A DNA stretch of 64,000 nt, taken from positions 158,461 to 222,460 of the forward strand of contig CAVXYK010000002.1 in the NCBI GenBank assembly GCA_963765875.1. Reading direction: 5' to 3'. This DNA comes from JAWKOK01 sp963765875. Lineage in GTDB: Bacteria > Chloroflexota > Anaerolineae > Caldilineales > Caldilineaceae. This document shows positions 9,159-19,159 of the stretch, one piece after another (position 1 is the first letter of the stretch; each line of letters begins with the position of its first letter). A model generated the notes under the pieces. It was not told where the DNA came from. It worked only from the letters and a program-made list of their open reading frames with translations, and searched no databases. A program made the translations under genes and the position numbers.

Positions 9159-12100
9159 TCACCGTTCAGCCCGAGACACCTCGTCAATTATCTGGCGATT
9201 AAAAGGCAGATTCTCTATGTATGAACGACGTAGGGCATCGCTTTGCAACTTGTCGGCTTGTTGCTCAACCAGCCGATATGCCGTGTGTAGGCACTCGTCG
9301 GCAAGTTCGTCACGGTCTAGGCCCCGAAGGACTGTTGCACAAGTGAGGTACTCCCGCTGGGGAAAGGTCGATGCGCCGTCGTCTGTCTGTAGTCGGGCCA
9401 GAGCTTCGTCGACAAATCGGTGGGCCTCAGCATCCTCGCCGATTCGCAACGAACAGAGCGCCAATGTCGTCAGATTGGTGAGATTGTTCTCCTCAAGACC
9501 GAGCTCAGTGTAGAGGCTGGACGAGGACTTTGCCCGCTCGATCGCCTCCAGATTGCGATGGCACGCCTGGCTGATCAGTGCCATGTCCATGAGACAGTTG
9601 GCTTCCAGCACACTGTCTGCCTGTTGGCGGGCCAAGGCAATTCCCTGCGCCATCAGTGATTCGGCTTCTTCAAGAAGGCCCTGGTCGCGGCGGATCTGCC
9701 CCAGGTTGCAGAGTGCGTAGGCGATGCCGGCCTCATCGCCAATTTCTCTGCTCAAGGCAAGGCCGGCTTGTAGATGCGTTCTACCCTCTTCAAGTCTTCC
9801 AACGAGTATGGCATTGATGGCCAATTCATTAAAGTCAATGGTCTGCCACCACAAGTCGCCAAGCGCTTGATGGATTTCCAGTGCCTCGGCCAACAGCTTG
9901 ACGGCGCTTTCCAGATCTCCCGCCGCGCTGATGCCCTGTGACAGGCTAACCAGGCCCGCGCCAAGCCCCGCCCGGTCGCCAATCATGCGGTAGAGTTCCA
10001 ATCCCTCGCGGTAGGAGTCCAACGCATCATCTAAATTGTTCCGACGATTCTCCACGTGGCCGATGGCGATGCGGAGCTTGGCTTCCGACTGGCGGTTTTC
10101 GAGTGACTGATAGGTCGCAAGCGCGATGCTGAACTCGGCCAGCGCGGCATCGTAGGAACCTTGCTGACGGTAGACCAGTCCGAGACCGTAGCGGGCATCT
10201 GCGGTCTCGGCCTGAAATTCTCCTTCCTCGTGCAAGGTCCCCAGCACCGACCGATAGAAGCGTTCAGCAGTATCCAGATCTCCCTGCTTCCAAGCAATCA
10301 AGCCAAGCTGGGCCAGACAATGGGCATGGCTGGCGCGGTCACCGTCGCGCACTGCCAGATCGGAGGCCATCTTGAGCTGTTCAACGGCTTGCTCGTACGC
10401 ACTGGTCGCCTCGAAGTATGCTGAGCGCGCTAGCGCAAGCTGAACGGGCGGAGCATGCGGGGCGTCGGCCAACTGACCAAGGCTTGCCTGTTCATCATTG
10501 CGCCGGCCCAGAAGATGGTAGAGCGCCGTCTGATCTGCCAACCACTGCCAACGAGTCTCAAGCCCAAGCGCTCGATCCAAGTAGAAGAGCGCTGCCTCAT
10601 TCGCATAGTCAAGGCGAGCGCGTCGAGCCGCGAGATCGAGATAGACGAGCGCTTTTGAATGCACGCCTGAATCGCTCAGCTTCCCATGGAAGTAATGATG
10701 GGCCAGTAGATCGGGACCATCCGGCGTCGTCTGCTCCAGCGCCTCTCCGACACGTGTGTGTAGCTCCTGGCGTTGTTCTTTTAGCAAGAGACGGTAGACG
10801 ACTTCCTGGGTAATGTTGTGGGTGAACTCGAAGACATCGCTATCGCGGTGAGCGGCTCGACGCACGAAATTCTGCCGGGTCATGCCCTCTAGCTGATCCG
10901 TGATGGTCGCGCAATCGTCCGCGCCTGGATGGACTGTGGCCACGAGCTCAGTCGGAAACCTCTGACCAATCACGCTGGCAACTTTGAGCGTCAGTTTGTG
11001 TTGTTCGTTCAGCCGGTCGAATCGGGCCAGGACGGCCCCATGGATCGAGTCGGGCAGCCCAGGCGTGATGTCGGTCAGCGCAATGTCCTGGGCCAACCGC
11101 CATTCTCCGTCCAGTTGTACAAGTGCCCGGGCCTGGCGCAGCGCTTCGATCAGCGTGTCCGAAAGCGCCCATTGTGGGTCTCCATCTCCGCTGACCTGTC
11201 CTATTTCACCGGCAGTGAGGAGTGTATCGACCAATTCTTGGCAGAAGAACGGATTCCCCTGGGCCTGTCGTTCGATCAGATCTAGAACCAATGGCGAGAT
11301 GGCTCCTCCTAATCGTTGTTCGGCTAGGGATTGCATGCCGGCTCTATCTAGACCGATCAGAATCAAGTGTGTAGCGGACGGTATATTTGCCAGCGCGTCG
11401 ACGGTTGATGCGGTCTCCTGTTCCGCCGGTCGGTGAACGATGATGAGCAATATCGGCGTCTGCACGATGACGCGCGCCAATCCCGCCAACATATCGAGTG
11501 ACGCTTCGTCGAGCCATTGGGCATCTTCGACTATCAGCGCAAGGGGCGTGAATTGGGCAACAGTCTGGATAATCTCCGTCGTCAACGTGAGCAGCGCTGC
11601 CCTTCTCAACTGCGGATCAAACGCGGCGGTCGTTGCGTTTTCTGGAATCGGCAGATCCAGCAGGTCGCCCAGCAAGGGCAGACGTAGCAGCCATTGAGGG
11701 TTCAGACTCTCCAGGAGTGTCGTGATATGCGCGATCTGCACCGCGGGTTCAGCTTGGGAAAGAGGGCCGAGGCCCAGCAGCCAGCGCGCCATTTGGCGGG
11801 CGGCCAAGTAGGGTGTGTTGCGTTCGATGTTGCGACCGGCGCCTGCTGCCAGGATGAGGCCACTAACCTTGATCTGATCGGCAAAGGCCGCGATGAGTCG
11901 GCTCTTGCCAATGCCGGCGTCGCCTTCGACGCGCACCACTGTGCCTTGTTGACGCTCAAGAGCCCCGGACGCTCTCATCAGTTCCGAAAGCGCCTCGGAA
12001 CGTCCATGGAGCATCTGCCTGTCAGCATTGTCGTACAGAATCGGGGTTGTCCGTTTTGCCGTGCCGAGAGCGTAGACCGGTATTGGAGAGGTCTGACCCT

Positions 12101-13412
12101 TTATGCGGCGATGGCCGACATCTTCAACAAAATAGGCCGAAGCGAGTGCTCTGCTCGTCGATCCATTGAGCAGAATCTGGCCGGGTTGAGCCAACATCAT
12201 CAGCGCTGCGGCCAGATTGACTGCCGGCCCCTGGACGCCGAATGTTCGGCGGCTCTCGCTGCCATACGCGCCCATGCGCATGCGCCCTTGCGCCATGCCA
12301 ATGCGTACGAGCGGCCGAAAGGGCAGGTCGCTTGGCGGCTCCTGCAAGAACCGTGCGACCCAGGCCGCCCGCTGTAGATCGTCAGAGTGGGCGACAGGGG
12401 CGCCGAAGGCGGCATAGAGGTAGATTCCCTTGTCGCCTGTGGTTACCTGGATGAGCGCCCCCTCAACCCGGGATAAGGTCTGCTGGACCCAACAGACGTA
12501 GGCGTCCAGTTTCTTGGCAATATCTGCATCGTGTTCGGTGTCAAGCCCATTGATGCCAATGAAAAGGGCGCACGCCGGGCGGAGCTCGCCCAGATAGGCG
12601 GATTGCCCGCTTGATAGCCATGCAGAGACGGCCGGCAACAGCCATTGCTTTGCCTGTTCCGCCGGGAGGTCCAGTTCCTCCAATCTGACCGCGGGGCCTT
12701 CACCGTTGTCCCCACATGGTTGCTGGGCCGCGGGCTCCACGACCGCAAAACGCCGGCGATTGCCGTCCCTTCGCCACTCGCTTATCTTCAGCCACGGTGC
12801 GGCAATGGCCGCGGTGGTTTCATCGACCAGCGTCTCGCCTTGTCCGGCAAGCTGCTCTGCCGCTGACGTTCGATCTACTACGGCGCCGGCCAACACATCA
12901 ATGCGTTGGATGGCAGCGTCGCCGACCACAAAACGTCGAGCCTGTCCGCTTGATACGGTTGTCTTGATGCCTAGGCTGACCACAGTTGAGTCGTCGATGG
13001 GGATGCTGACAAAGTCCTGCATCCGCTGTTGAACTGCGAAGGCTGCAAAGAGCGCTTGACGACACGCTCTTTGCGCATGACCCCCGTTCGAGACGGACTC
13101 TTGTCCCAAGCGATCTGCATAAGTGCCGGCTTCCGGAAACCAGCAGAGCATGCCATCGCCACTGAAACTGATGACTGAGCCGCCAAAGTCGTGCAGCGCC
13201 TTGATGATGGCGTCATAGACTTCGTTCAGCCTGCGCGTGGCTTCATCCGCTCCTGCGCGTGGGCCGTGAGCAGAGGCAAGGGCTTCGGTCAGAGCGGTGA
13301 AGCCGGAGATGTCGGTGAATAGAGCAGTGCCGCCGCTTTGAGGCGGAAGCTGGCGCTTATGTGCCAGCGCCAGTCGTCTGTCTTCTGGGATGTAGGTTAG
13401 TTCCGTCTGCAT
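9159..13412 (-). CDS. Dual class III cyclase-like / AAA ATPase / TPR signalling protein
   Basis: A ~1,417-residue cytoplasmic protein. The first class III nucleotide cyclase domain (residues ~25-200) keeps both metal-aspartate contexts (ALFTDISGFTALTEAL and ISFSGDGMLCWF). The second (~270-450) is degenerate: FIGING replaces the F-D-I metal site, though the late segment RTFGVQGPAVNLAAAL is kept. An AAA/STAND-type ATPase follows, with Walker A GDAGIGKSR near residue 496 and Walker B ALIVEDAQWLDE. The C-terminal ~500 residues are TPR repeats (ARYGLGLVYRQQGSYDAALAEF and similar). The start at 13412 (MQTELTYIPEDRR) fits the family; an in-frame GTG at 13475 would add 21 residues. No DNA-binding domain is seen. 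Its role is probably ATP-dependent scaffolding or sensing with possible cyclic-nucleotide synthesis; ligand unknown. Confidence 0.85.
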   Translation of the reverse strand: MQTELTYIPEDRRLALAHKRQLPPQSGGTALFTDISGFTALTEALASAHGPRAGADEATRRLNEVYDAIIKALHDFGGSVISFSGDGMLCWFPEAGTYADRLGQESVSNGGHAQRACRQALFAAFAVQQRMQDFVSIPIDDSTVVSLGIKTTVSSGQARRFVVGDAAIQRIDVLAGAVVDRTSAAEQLAGQGETLVDETTAAIAAPWLKISEWRRDGNRRRFAVVEPAAQQPCGDNGEGPAVRLEELDLPAEQAKQWLLPAVSAWLSSGQSAYLGELRPACALFIGINGLDTEHDADIAKKLDAYVCWVQQTLSRVEGALIQVTTGDKGIYLYAAFGAPVAHSDDLQRAAWVARFLQEPPSDLPFRPLVRIGMAQGRMRMGAYGSESRRTFGVQGPAVNLAAALMMLAQPGQILLNGSTSRALASAYFVEDVGHRRIKGQTSPIPVYALGTAKRTTPILYDNADRQMLHGRSEALSELMRASGALERQQGTVVRVEGDAGIGKSRLIAAFADQIKVSGLILAAGAGRNIERNTPYLAARQMARWLLGLGPLSQAEPAVQIAHITTLLESLNPQWLLRLPLLGDLLDLPIPENATTAAFDPQLRRAALLTLTTEIIQTVAQFTPLALIVEDAQWLDEASLDMLAGLARVIVQTPILLIIVHRPAEQETASTVDALANIPSATHLILIGLDRAGMQSLAEQRLGGAISPLVLDLIERQAQGNPFFCQELVDTLLTAGEIGQVSGDGDPQWALSDTLIEALRQARALVQLDGEWRLAQDIALTDITPGLPDSIHGAVLARFDRLNEQHKLTLKVASVIGQRFPTELVATVHPGADDCATITDQLEGMTRQNFVRRAAHRDSDVFEFTHNITQEVVYRLLLKEQRQELHTRVGEALEQTTPDGPDLLAHHYFHGKLSDSGVHSKALVYLDLAARRARLDYANEAALFYLDRALGLETRWQWLADQTALYHLLGRRNDEQASLGQLADAPHAPPVQLALARSAYFEATSAYEQAVEQLKMASDLAVRDGDRASHAHCLAQLGLIAWKQGDLDTAERFYRSVLGTLHEEGEFQAETADARYGLGLVYRQQGSYDAALAEFSIALATYQSLENRQSEAKLRIAIGHVENRRNNLDDALDSYREGLELYRMIGDRAGLGAGLVSLSQGISAAGDLESAVKLLAEALEIHQALGDLWWQTIDFNELAINAILVGRLEEGRTHLQAGLALSREIGDEAGIAYALCNLGQIRRDQGLLEEAESLMAQGIALARQQADSVLEANCLMDMALISQACHRNLEAIERAKSSSSLYTELGLEENNLTNLTTLALCSLRIGEDAEAHRFVDEALARLQTDDGASTFPQREYLTCATVLRGLDRDELADECLHTAYRLVEQQADKLQSDALRRSYIENLPFNRQIIDEVSRAER

Positions 13413-13758
13413 GGCTTCATTGTACGTGAGCAAGCAGGTGGATTCAAGATCCGTTTGGTGTTCGTCGCTTGTCACGCTGCAAGAGTGACTCTACTGTAAA
13501 AAGCCATTTCTTGACACGAATGGTCACGAATTTTACGAATTGTGAGGTCGCCCCAGAGAGAAAATTCGCGATAATTCGTGTGAATTCGTGACTGAATCCC
13601 TTTTTGCAGTGGAGTCAAGAGTGACCTACGAAACGCCTGATCTTATTGTGCGTTCAGTTAGTTGTTTTTTGCCATCGAATGTTGTATCTTTAGCGGCGAT
13701 TTGGAAAAGTTCCGGCTATTATTAATATTGCTATCGTGACCGAAGAAAGGGCCTATTG
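13413..13758. other. Divergent intergenic region
   Basis: The region between the cyclase-AAA-TPR gene and the DUF362 gene. It contains the inverted-repeat element at 13486-13617, followed by an AT-rich stretch (TATTATTAATATTGCTATCG) just before the DUF362 start, which probably holds its promoter. No gene is supported here. Confidence 0.5.
13486..13617. repeat. Imperfect inverted-repeat element, ~130 bp
   Basis: TGACTCTACTGTAAAAAG (13486-13503) is mirrored by CTTTTTGCAGTGGAGTCA (13600-13617) with two mismatches. The interior has CACGAAT / ATTCGTG repeats on both arms (CACGAATGGTCACGAATTTT against ATAATTCGTGTGAATTCGTG). It is non-coding and small, like a MITE or a diverged REP-type palindrome. 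Confidence 0.65.
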
Positions 13759-15010
13759 ATGTCGCAATCTGAATACAAGGTGCGCGCTGTTCACTGTGAT
13801 TATCGCGCCGGCGACGACGAAATATATGAAGCACTGAAACGGGTGACCGATCCGCTGACGGAAGCCTGGGACAAGCTAGGTCGTGCCAAGCGAATTGGCA
13901 TCAAGTTCAATCAAGACAAGGAGCCCAAGAACCGTATCTACCATGAAGGCCATTTGCAGCAGCTGGTCAGTACACAGGTGGCGCGGGCGTTCTTGCGCTT
14001 GATGCGTGAGCGCACCGATGCCGAGCTTATCGCCATCGATGTCAGCTTCTACTCAATGTACTCGGGCGCTTCAATCGTCGAGACAACCACCTTTGCCTCG
14101 CTCTTTCAGGAATTCGGCGTGCGCTATGCCGACGGCATCATGCCGCCCCATAAGACGGTTTCCGTCCCCGGCGGCGGGCAGATGTTCCGTGAATATCTAC
14201 TTCCTGCCGCGGTTGTAGACGTTGACGAGATGGTCTCGGTGGCTGTGCTCAAGAATCATGCCTTTATGGGCGTCACAATGACGCTGAAGAATCTCTTCGG
14301 CCTCATGCCCGGGTCTGCTGCCCGCCCGGCCTCGACACTACTACCACCATCTTGTGCGCATGCCCTACATGCTTGCGGACATGGGCCGAATGATTAACCC
14401 CACACTGAATATCATTGATGGGCTGGTTTCTCAAGCCGGACGCGAGTGGGGCTACAATGGCGAGGACGATCATCCGCGAATCGGCAATACGTTGATAGCC
14501 GGCAACAACACGATTGCCACGGATGCGTGTGGCGCATATCTGATGGGCATCGATCCCCAGGCAGACTGGCTGACGCCGCCCTTCCACCGGGATCGAAACC
14601 CGTTGCTGGTCGCTGCTGAGGGTGGGTTCGGTACGGTCGACCTGGATGAAATCGACTTCGAATCCGAAGTCTCGTCGCCGGTGGGAGATTTCTTTGCCGT
14701 GTTGACGGACACAGAGGAACGCAATATCAGCTGGCATCGGACGACGGCGGAGCAGGCGCTCTATTTCCAGGAGCATCGGCAGGCGTTCTACAAGAAATAT
14801 GCAGGCGAGTTCATCCTGTTGCAGGATGGAGAAGTTCGCTGGCATGATACCGACGGTCGGCTGCGCGTCAGCCGGCGTGTGCTCTCCGGTGACAAGCCAG
14901 ACCATGCCATGTGGTTCAAATATGTGGATCCTGAGGAGAAAGAGGGCGAGCACTTCGAGGTCTACGAGCATGCCCTGGAACAAGTGCTTGCCTTGGGAGC
15001 GCCGGTCTAG
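13759..15010 (+). CDS. DUF362 domain-containing protein, one frameshift
   Basis: A ~416-residue protein resembling DUF362 proteins, which share an iron-sulfur-protein-associated fold of unknown reaction. Seen here are KRIGIKFNQD near the N-terminus, MVSVAVLKNHAFMGVTMTLKNLFGLMP in the middle, and MINPTLNIIDGL...NTLIAGNNTIATDACGAYLMG in the second half. The frame changes between about 14320 and 14350: the first frame runs into a stop near 14397, while the second reads HYYHHLVRMPYMLADMGR without interruption. This indicates a one-base indel, probably in the sequence rather than the organism. The start at 13759 follows GAAAGGGCC. No ferredoxin CxxC cluster is seen. It converges with sucD across a strong hairpin. 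Confidence 0.78.
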
Positions 15011-15092
15011 CCCAAGACGACGGCAACGGATTGTTGGACGTATCGATAGAAGATGAGTCGATAGAAGAAGTGCAATACGGGTCAAAATAGAT

Positions 15093-15136
15093 AATAAAAA
15101 GAGCCGGGCTTCGACAGAAGCCCGGCTCTTTTTATT
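15093..15136. terminator. Bidirectional rho-independent terminator (DUF362 / sucD)
   Basis: A perfect 20-bp stem: AATAAAAAGAGCCGGGCTTC (15093-15112) pairs with 15117-15136 around the loop GACA. The A-run on one arm and T-run on the other make it work on both strands. It lies between convergent genes. Confidence 0.93.
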
Positions 15137-15146
15137 ACTGTGGGAA

Positions 15147-16025
15147 CTAACTATTGCTGACGTTTTCGGCAACCATCTCCGCGATTTCATCAGGATGACG
15201 GGCAACACGTGCACCTGCGGCGCGCAGCGCATCCATCTTCTCGGCGGCAGTGCCTTCACCGCCTGAGATGATGGCCCCGGCGTGGCCCATACGTCGGCCC
15301 GGAGGTGCGGTCTGGCCGGCGATGAAGGCCGTGACCGGCTTGCTCATCTGGTCGGCGATGTACTCGGCGGCCTTCTGCTCGTCCGTACCGCCGATCTCGC
15401 CGATCAGCACAACCTGCTCGGTGGCAGAATCGTTCTCGAAGAGCTCCAACACATCCAGGAACGTGGTGCCGATGATCGGATCGCCGCCGATGCCGATGGC
15501 GGTGCTCTGGCCGATGCCGCGAGCGGTCAGCGCATAGACGACTTCGTAGGTAAGCGTGCCCGAACGGCTGACCAGGCCGACATTGCCCTTGGTGTGGATA
15601 TGCCCGGGCATGATGCCGACCTTGGCCTCATCGGGCGTGATCAGGCCCGGACAGTTGGGTCCTACCAGCCGCGTGCCGGTCGTATCCAGATAGGCGCGCA
15701 CGCTTACCATGTCCAGCGTCGGCAGCCCTTCGGTGATGCAGATGACCAGATCGATGCCGGCGTCTGCAGATTCGATGATGGCGTCTGGCGCAAAGCGGGC
15801 CGGCACATAGATGATGCTGGCGTTGGCGCCGGTCGCTTCGACGGCTTCTTCCACCGTGTCAAAGACGGGTGTGTTGCCAACGGCCCATGCACCGCCTTTG
15901 CCGGGTGTAACGCCGGCGACCACATTTGTGCCGTAGTCGATCATCTGCTGGGTGTGGAAAGCGCCTTCGCGACCCGTGATGCCTTGTACAATCAGGCGTG
16001 TATCTTTTCCAACCAGGATGCTCAT
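15147..16025 (-). CDS. sucD: Succinyl-CoA ligase (ADP/GDP-forming) subunit alpha
   Basis: A 292-residue alpha subunit of succinyl-CoA synthetase, which converts succinyl-CoA plus NDP and phosphate to succinate, CoA and NTP in the TCA cycle. Seen are the CoA-binding Rossmann start (LIVQGITGREGAFHTQQMIDYGTNVV), GPNCPGLITP, and the phosphohistidine segment GHAGAIISGG with the active His at about residue 248. Length is normal and the frame intact. The ATG overlaps the sucC stop (ATGA), so the two are translationally coupled in a sucC-sucD operon on the minus strand. It ends just before a perfect bidirectional terminator. Confidence 0.97.
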   Translation of the reverse strand: MSILVGKDTRLIVQGITGREGAFHTQQMIDYGTNVVAGVTPGKGGAWAVGNTPVFDTVEEAVEATGANASIIYVPARFAPDAIIESADAGIDLVICITEGLPTLDMVSVRAYLDTTGTRLVGPNCPGLITPDEAKVGIMPGHIHTKGNVGLVSRSGTLTYEVVYALTARGIGQSTAIGIGGDPIIGTTFLDVLELFENDSATEQVVLIGEIGGTDEQKAAEYIADQMSKPVTAFIAGQTAPPGRRMGHAGAIISGGEGTAAEKMDALRAAGARVARHPDEIAEMVAENVSNS

Positions 16026-17173
16026 GCGCTGGCTCCTTTTGCTGCGGCCACTGCTTTCTGGGCAGCGTCGGCCAGGCTGGTAGCGGGGGTCAGGTTGCCA
16101 CGTTGGCTTCCGCCAAAATCTGACGGCCTTCTTCCTCGATTCGTGCCGACCAATCGAACGACGAAAGGTACCTGTACGTCCAGCGTGTTGATGGCTTCCA
16201 GTACGCCGCGAGCGACTTCATCGCAGCGGGTGATGCCGCCGAAGATGTTGATCAGCACGGCTTTGACACGGTCATCGGAGAGGATGATGCGCAATGCCGC
16301 TGCAACCTTCTCTGCCTGGGCGCCGCCGCCGATGTCGAGGAAGTTGGCCGGATCGCCGCCATAGAACTTGACGATGTCCATGGTCGCCATGGCCAGACCC
16401 GCGCCATTGACCATGCAGCCGATCTCGCCGTCCAGGTGAATGTAGCTCAGCCCATAGCGGCGAGCCTCCAATTCAGAGTCATCCTCTTCGTCCGGATCGC
16501 GCATTTCAGCCAGATCGGGATGGCGGAAGAGGGCGCTGTCATCCAGCCCGATCTTGCCATCGACTGCGATCAGCTCATTGTCACCGGTGATGACGAGCGG
16601 GTTGATTTCGGCCAACGTGGCATCGCTGTCGATGTAGGCTTTGTAGAGGCCTTTGGCGATCTTGATAAAGGCGCGGACATGTTCTTTGGGCAGGTCGATG
16701 CCGTCGGCCAGGATTCGGGCCTGATGGTCGCGCAGGCCGAGGAACGGATGGACGGCGACCGTGACGATCTTGTCCGGCGTTTCGGCAGCAACTTGCTCGA
16801 TCTCAACGCCGCCTTCGCTGCTTGCCATGAGCACGACACGGCGGCTCGCCCGGTCCAGCACCGCGCCCAGGTAGATCTCGGTCTCGATGTCTGCGGCCTG
16901 ATCGACCAGCACCTTCTTGACCGTTAGGCCCTTGATGTCCATGCCCAGGATATCCTTGGCACAGGCCTCGGCCTCGTCAGGCGTCGCTGCCAGCTTGATG
17001 CCGCCGGCTTTGCCGCGGCCACCGACGAGCACCTGGCTCTTAACGACCACGGGACCGCCGAGGCGGCGGGCAATGTCGCGTGCCTCAACGGGTGAACTTG
17101 CCACTTCGCCGTTTGGGATAGGAATCCCATATTTGGCGAAGATGCGTTTGGACTGATATTCGTGTAGGTTCAA
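16022..17173 (-). CDS. sucC: Succinyl-CoA ligase subunit beta, compensated frameshift near C-terminus
   Basis: A 383-residue ATP-grasp beta subunit that pairs with SucD. Seen are the N-terminal MNLHEYQSKRIFAKYGIPIP, VVVKSQVLVGGRGKAGGIK, the metal/nucleotide region TLAEINPLVITGD, and VNGAGLAMATMDIV with INIFGGITRCDEVARG. The start is TTG at 17173 with a strong AAGGAGG seven bases upstream; no ATG fits. Near residues 345-362 the text reads TNRGRRPSDFGGSQRGN. Shifting one base gives TNEEEGRQILAEANVAT, the family sequence, after which the original frame resumes. Two compensating indels between about 16090 and 16145 therefore distort ~18 residues, probably a sequence error. Confidence 0.96.
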   Translation of the reverse strand: MNLHEYQSKRIFAKYGIPIPNGEVASSPVEARDIARRLGGPVVVKSQVLVGGRGKAGGIKLAATPDEAEACAKDILGMDIKGLTVKKVLVDQAADIETEIYLGAVLDRASRRVVLMASSEGGVEIEQVAAETPDKIVTVAVHPFLGLRDHQARILADGIDLPKEHVRAFIKIAKGLYKAYIDSDATLAEINPLVITGDNELIAVDGKIGLDDSALFRHPDLAEMRDPDEEDDSELEARRYGLSYIHLDGEIGCMVNGAGLAMATMDIVKFYGGDPANFLDIGGGAQAEKVAAALRIILSDDRVKAVLINIFGGITRCDEVARGVLEAINTLDVQVPFVVRLVGTNRGRRPSDFGGSQRGNLTPATSLADAAQKAVAAAKGASA

Positions 17174-17385
17174 TCTCGTCCTCCTTGCGGGTGTGGGGTA
17201 GCGCCTGTGACTTCACGTCAGCGACCTAGAATTTTTGCTGCAGGTTGTTATAGAGGCGGCACTAATCTACGATCAATTATAGTCTTCGGCGCGAGCAAAC
17301 GACAAATTTACCCATTCCCGCTGGTCTTGGTTTTCTCGACTGAGCACTCATAGAGCAATGCTTTCGGTATCTAGTGGCTGAGGGG

Positions 17386-17391
17386 TATAAT
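17386..17391 (+). promoter_or_regulatory. Probable -10 box upstream of DNRLRE-protein gene
   Basis: A consensus TATAAT at 17386-17391 lies 76 bases before the chosen start. No good -35 box is seen at the usual spacing (TTTCGG-like only), so this is a moderate call. Confidence 0.4.
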
Positions 17392-17466
17392 GCCTGCTTG
17401 AAATGCTAGATTGATCAAATGTCGGACTTGTCTATGCACGATTTATCGACCACTGGAGAGTTGATG

Positions 17467-19126
17467 ATGCCACTGTACCTATCCAGAACGAAACTTATCG
17501 CACTGATCGCTGTACTCACGTTGCTTGCGATTAGCCCAAGAGTTGCTTTTGCCCAAGAACCTGTCGTTGAGCCATACAGTGACGACTACACCATCGTTAG
17601 TCGGAGTGCAACACCGACTGGCGTCAATACCGTTGTGCGCATCAACGTATCGAAAGATACGTTTTTGTCTTCGACGCAACCGAATTCTAATTTCGGGGGC
17701 AGCACCAATCTTCGAATGGGTTGGGAATCCGGCATCTATGATGCGATGCGTCCAATGATTCAATATGATCTGGGCGGAATCCCATCTAATGCGACGATCA
17801 ATAGCGCTCGCCTTAACATCTATCTGTTCCAGGCGATTCCTGCCAATGACTACGACATGACGTTCCGTGCACAATTTGTGCAATCGTCCTGGAATGAGGG
17901 CAGCGTAACTTGGAACAACGCCAACTATTTGGGCGGCACAGCCTTGCCGCTGGATGATAGTAGCAGCGCCGACGGATGGAGATCGACGGATGTGACATCA
18001 TTGGTCCACACCTGGCAGAGCGGCAGTCAGCCCAATCATGGCCTTATCATTACCGGCGATGAGGTCCCTAGCGACAACCGTTCGCGCAATTTCGCGTCCA
18101 AAGAATCTGGACTCGGCTCCTATATTGAGGTCGACTACAGCGTCCAGTGTGACAATGTCCCGCCCGCCGCATATGTTGAAAACCTACCGGTATACCAGCC
18201 GGGCACGTTCCTCGTCTCATGGACGGGTCAGGACTATGCACCCAGCGGATGCACCCCCAGCGGCATCGCCAACTATGATGTCTACTATCGAATCAACGGC
18301 GGTTCCTGGTCACACTGGAAACAGCAGACGCAATCGACGAGCAACCATTTCAAGAACTACGCAAACAACGGCGATTTCGTCGAGTTGACAGCCCGCGCCA
18401 CAGACCGAGCCGGCAATGTCCAGCCGGAAGGCAATCCACAGACTTCCACCACCATTGACACGCTGCCGCCGGTCACGTCGATGACGCCGTTGCCCCCATT
18501 CACGGCAACGCCCTTTTTTACCGTGAACTGGAGCGGCACAGACAATCTTGCCGGGGTCAACAACTATGATCTTCAAGCGCGTATCAACGGCGGCAATTGG
18601 CAGACTGTGCTTGAGGGGACGACGCAGACGTCATATTCGGTGACCGGTGCTCAAGCCAATGCGACCTACGATTTCCGGACGCGAGCCACCGACAACGTGG
18701 GGAATGTCCAAGACTATCCGGATACGCCGCAAGCGACTACGGTCATCCGCGATTATCCGGAGTCAAAGGTCTTGCCTTTTAACCCGCCGATCATCCAATC
18801 TACCGATCCGGTCACCGATAGTTTCACCGTGGCCTGGACCGGCATCGCGGCCCCTGGAACACAGATTGTATCGTTCCAGGTCTTCTACCAAGTTGATAAT
18901 GGACCTTGGCAGACATGGCGCACATTTGGCGGCACTCAATTCAGTGAAGTGTTCGACTATAAGGGCATGGGGCTGGGGGATGGGCACTATGGCTTTGAGT
19001 CTGTGGCCACCAACAACCTGGGCCGATCTCAGACCGCGAGAAGATGTCGCTCAGGCAGGAGTCATCGTAGATCTGGCGGATCAGTATCAGCCTGTCGGAT
19101 ATCTGCCGATTGTGAAGTCGCAGTAA
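17467..19126 (+). CDS. Secreted DNRLRE / fibronectin-III-like protein, one frameshift
   Basis: A ~553-residue exported protein. The start at 17467 is six bases after GGAGAG and gives a clean signal peptide (TKLIALIAVLTLLAISPRVAFA). Residues ~45-205 form a DNRLRE-type beta-sandwich (KDTFLSSTQPNSNFGGSTNLRMG, RPMIQYDLGGIP, SSWNEGSVTWNN, DVTSLVHTW). Three fibronectin-III-like repeats follow, with V-WTGQD/VNWSGTD and ATDRAGNVQ/ATDNVGNVQ signatures. Near 19035 the frame breaks: after NNLGRSQ the original frame runs on into the next gene, while the shifted frame gives PREDVAQAGVIVDLADQY and ends QPVGYLPIVKSQ at 19126, a natural terminus. It is probably a cell-surface binding protein; ligand unknown. 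Confidence 0.75.
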
Positions 19127-19159
19127 GGCCCGGGTCATCAGTTGAAAGGGCTCTATCGT

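Noticed and set aside
15282..16364. A 360-residue plus-strand frame over sucD/sucC
   Set aside because: It is antisense to two clear housekeeping genes and has no protein-family signal.
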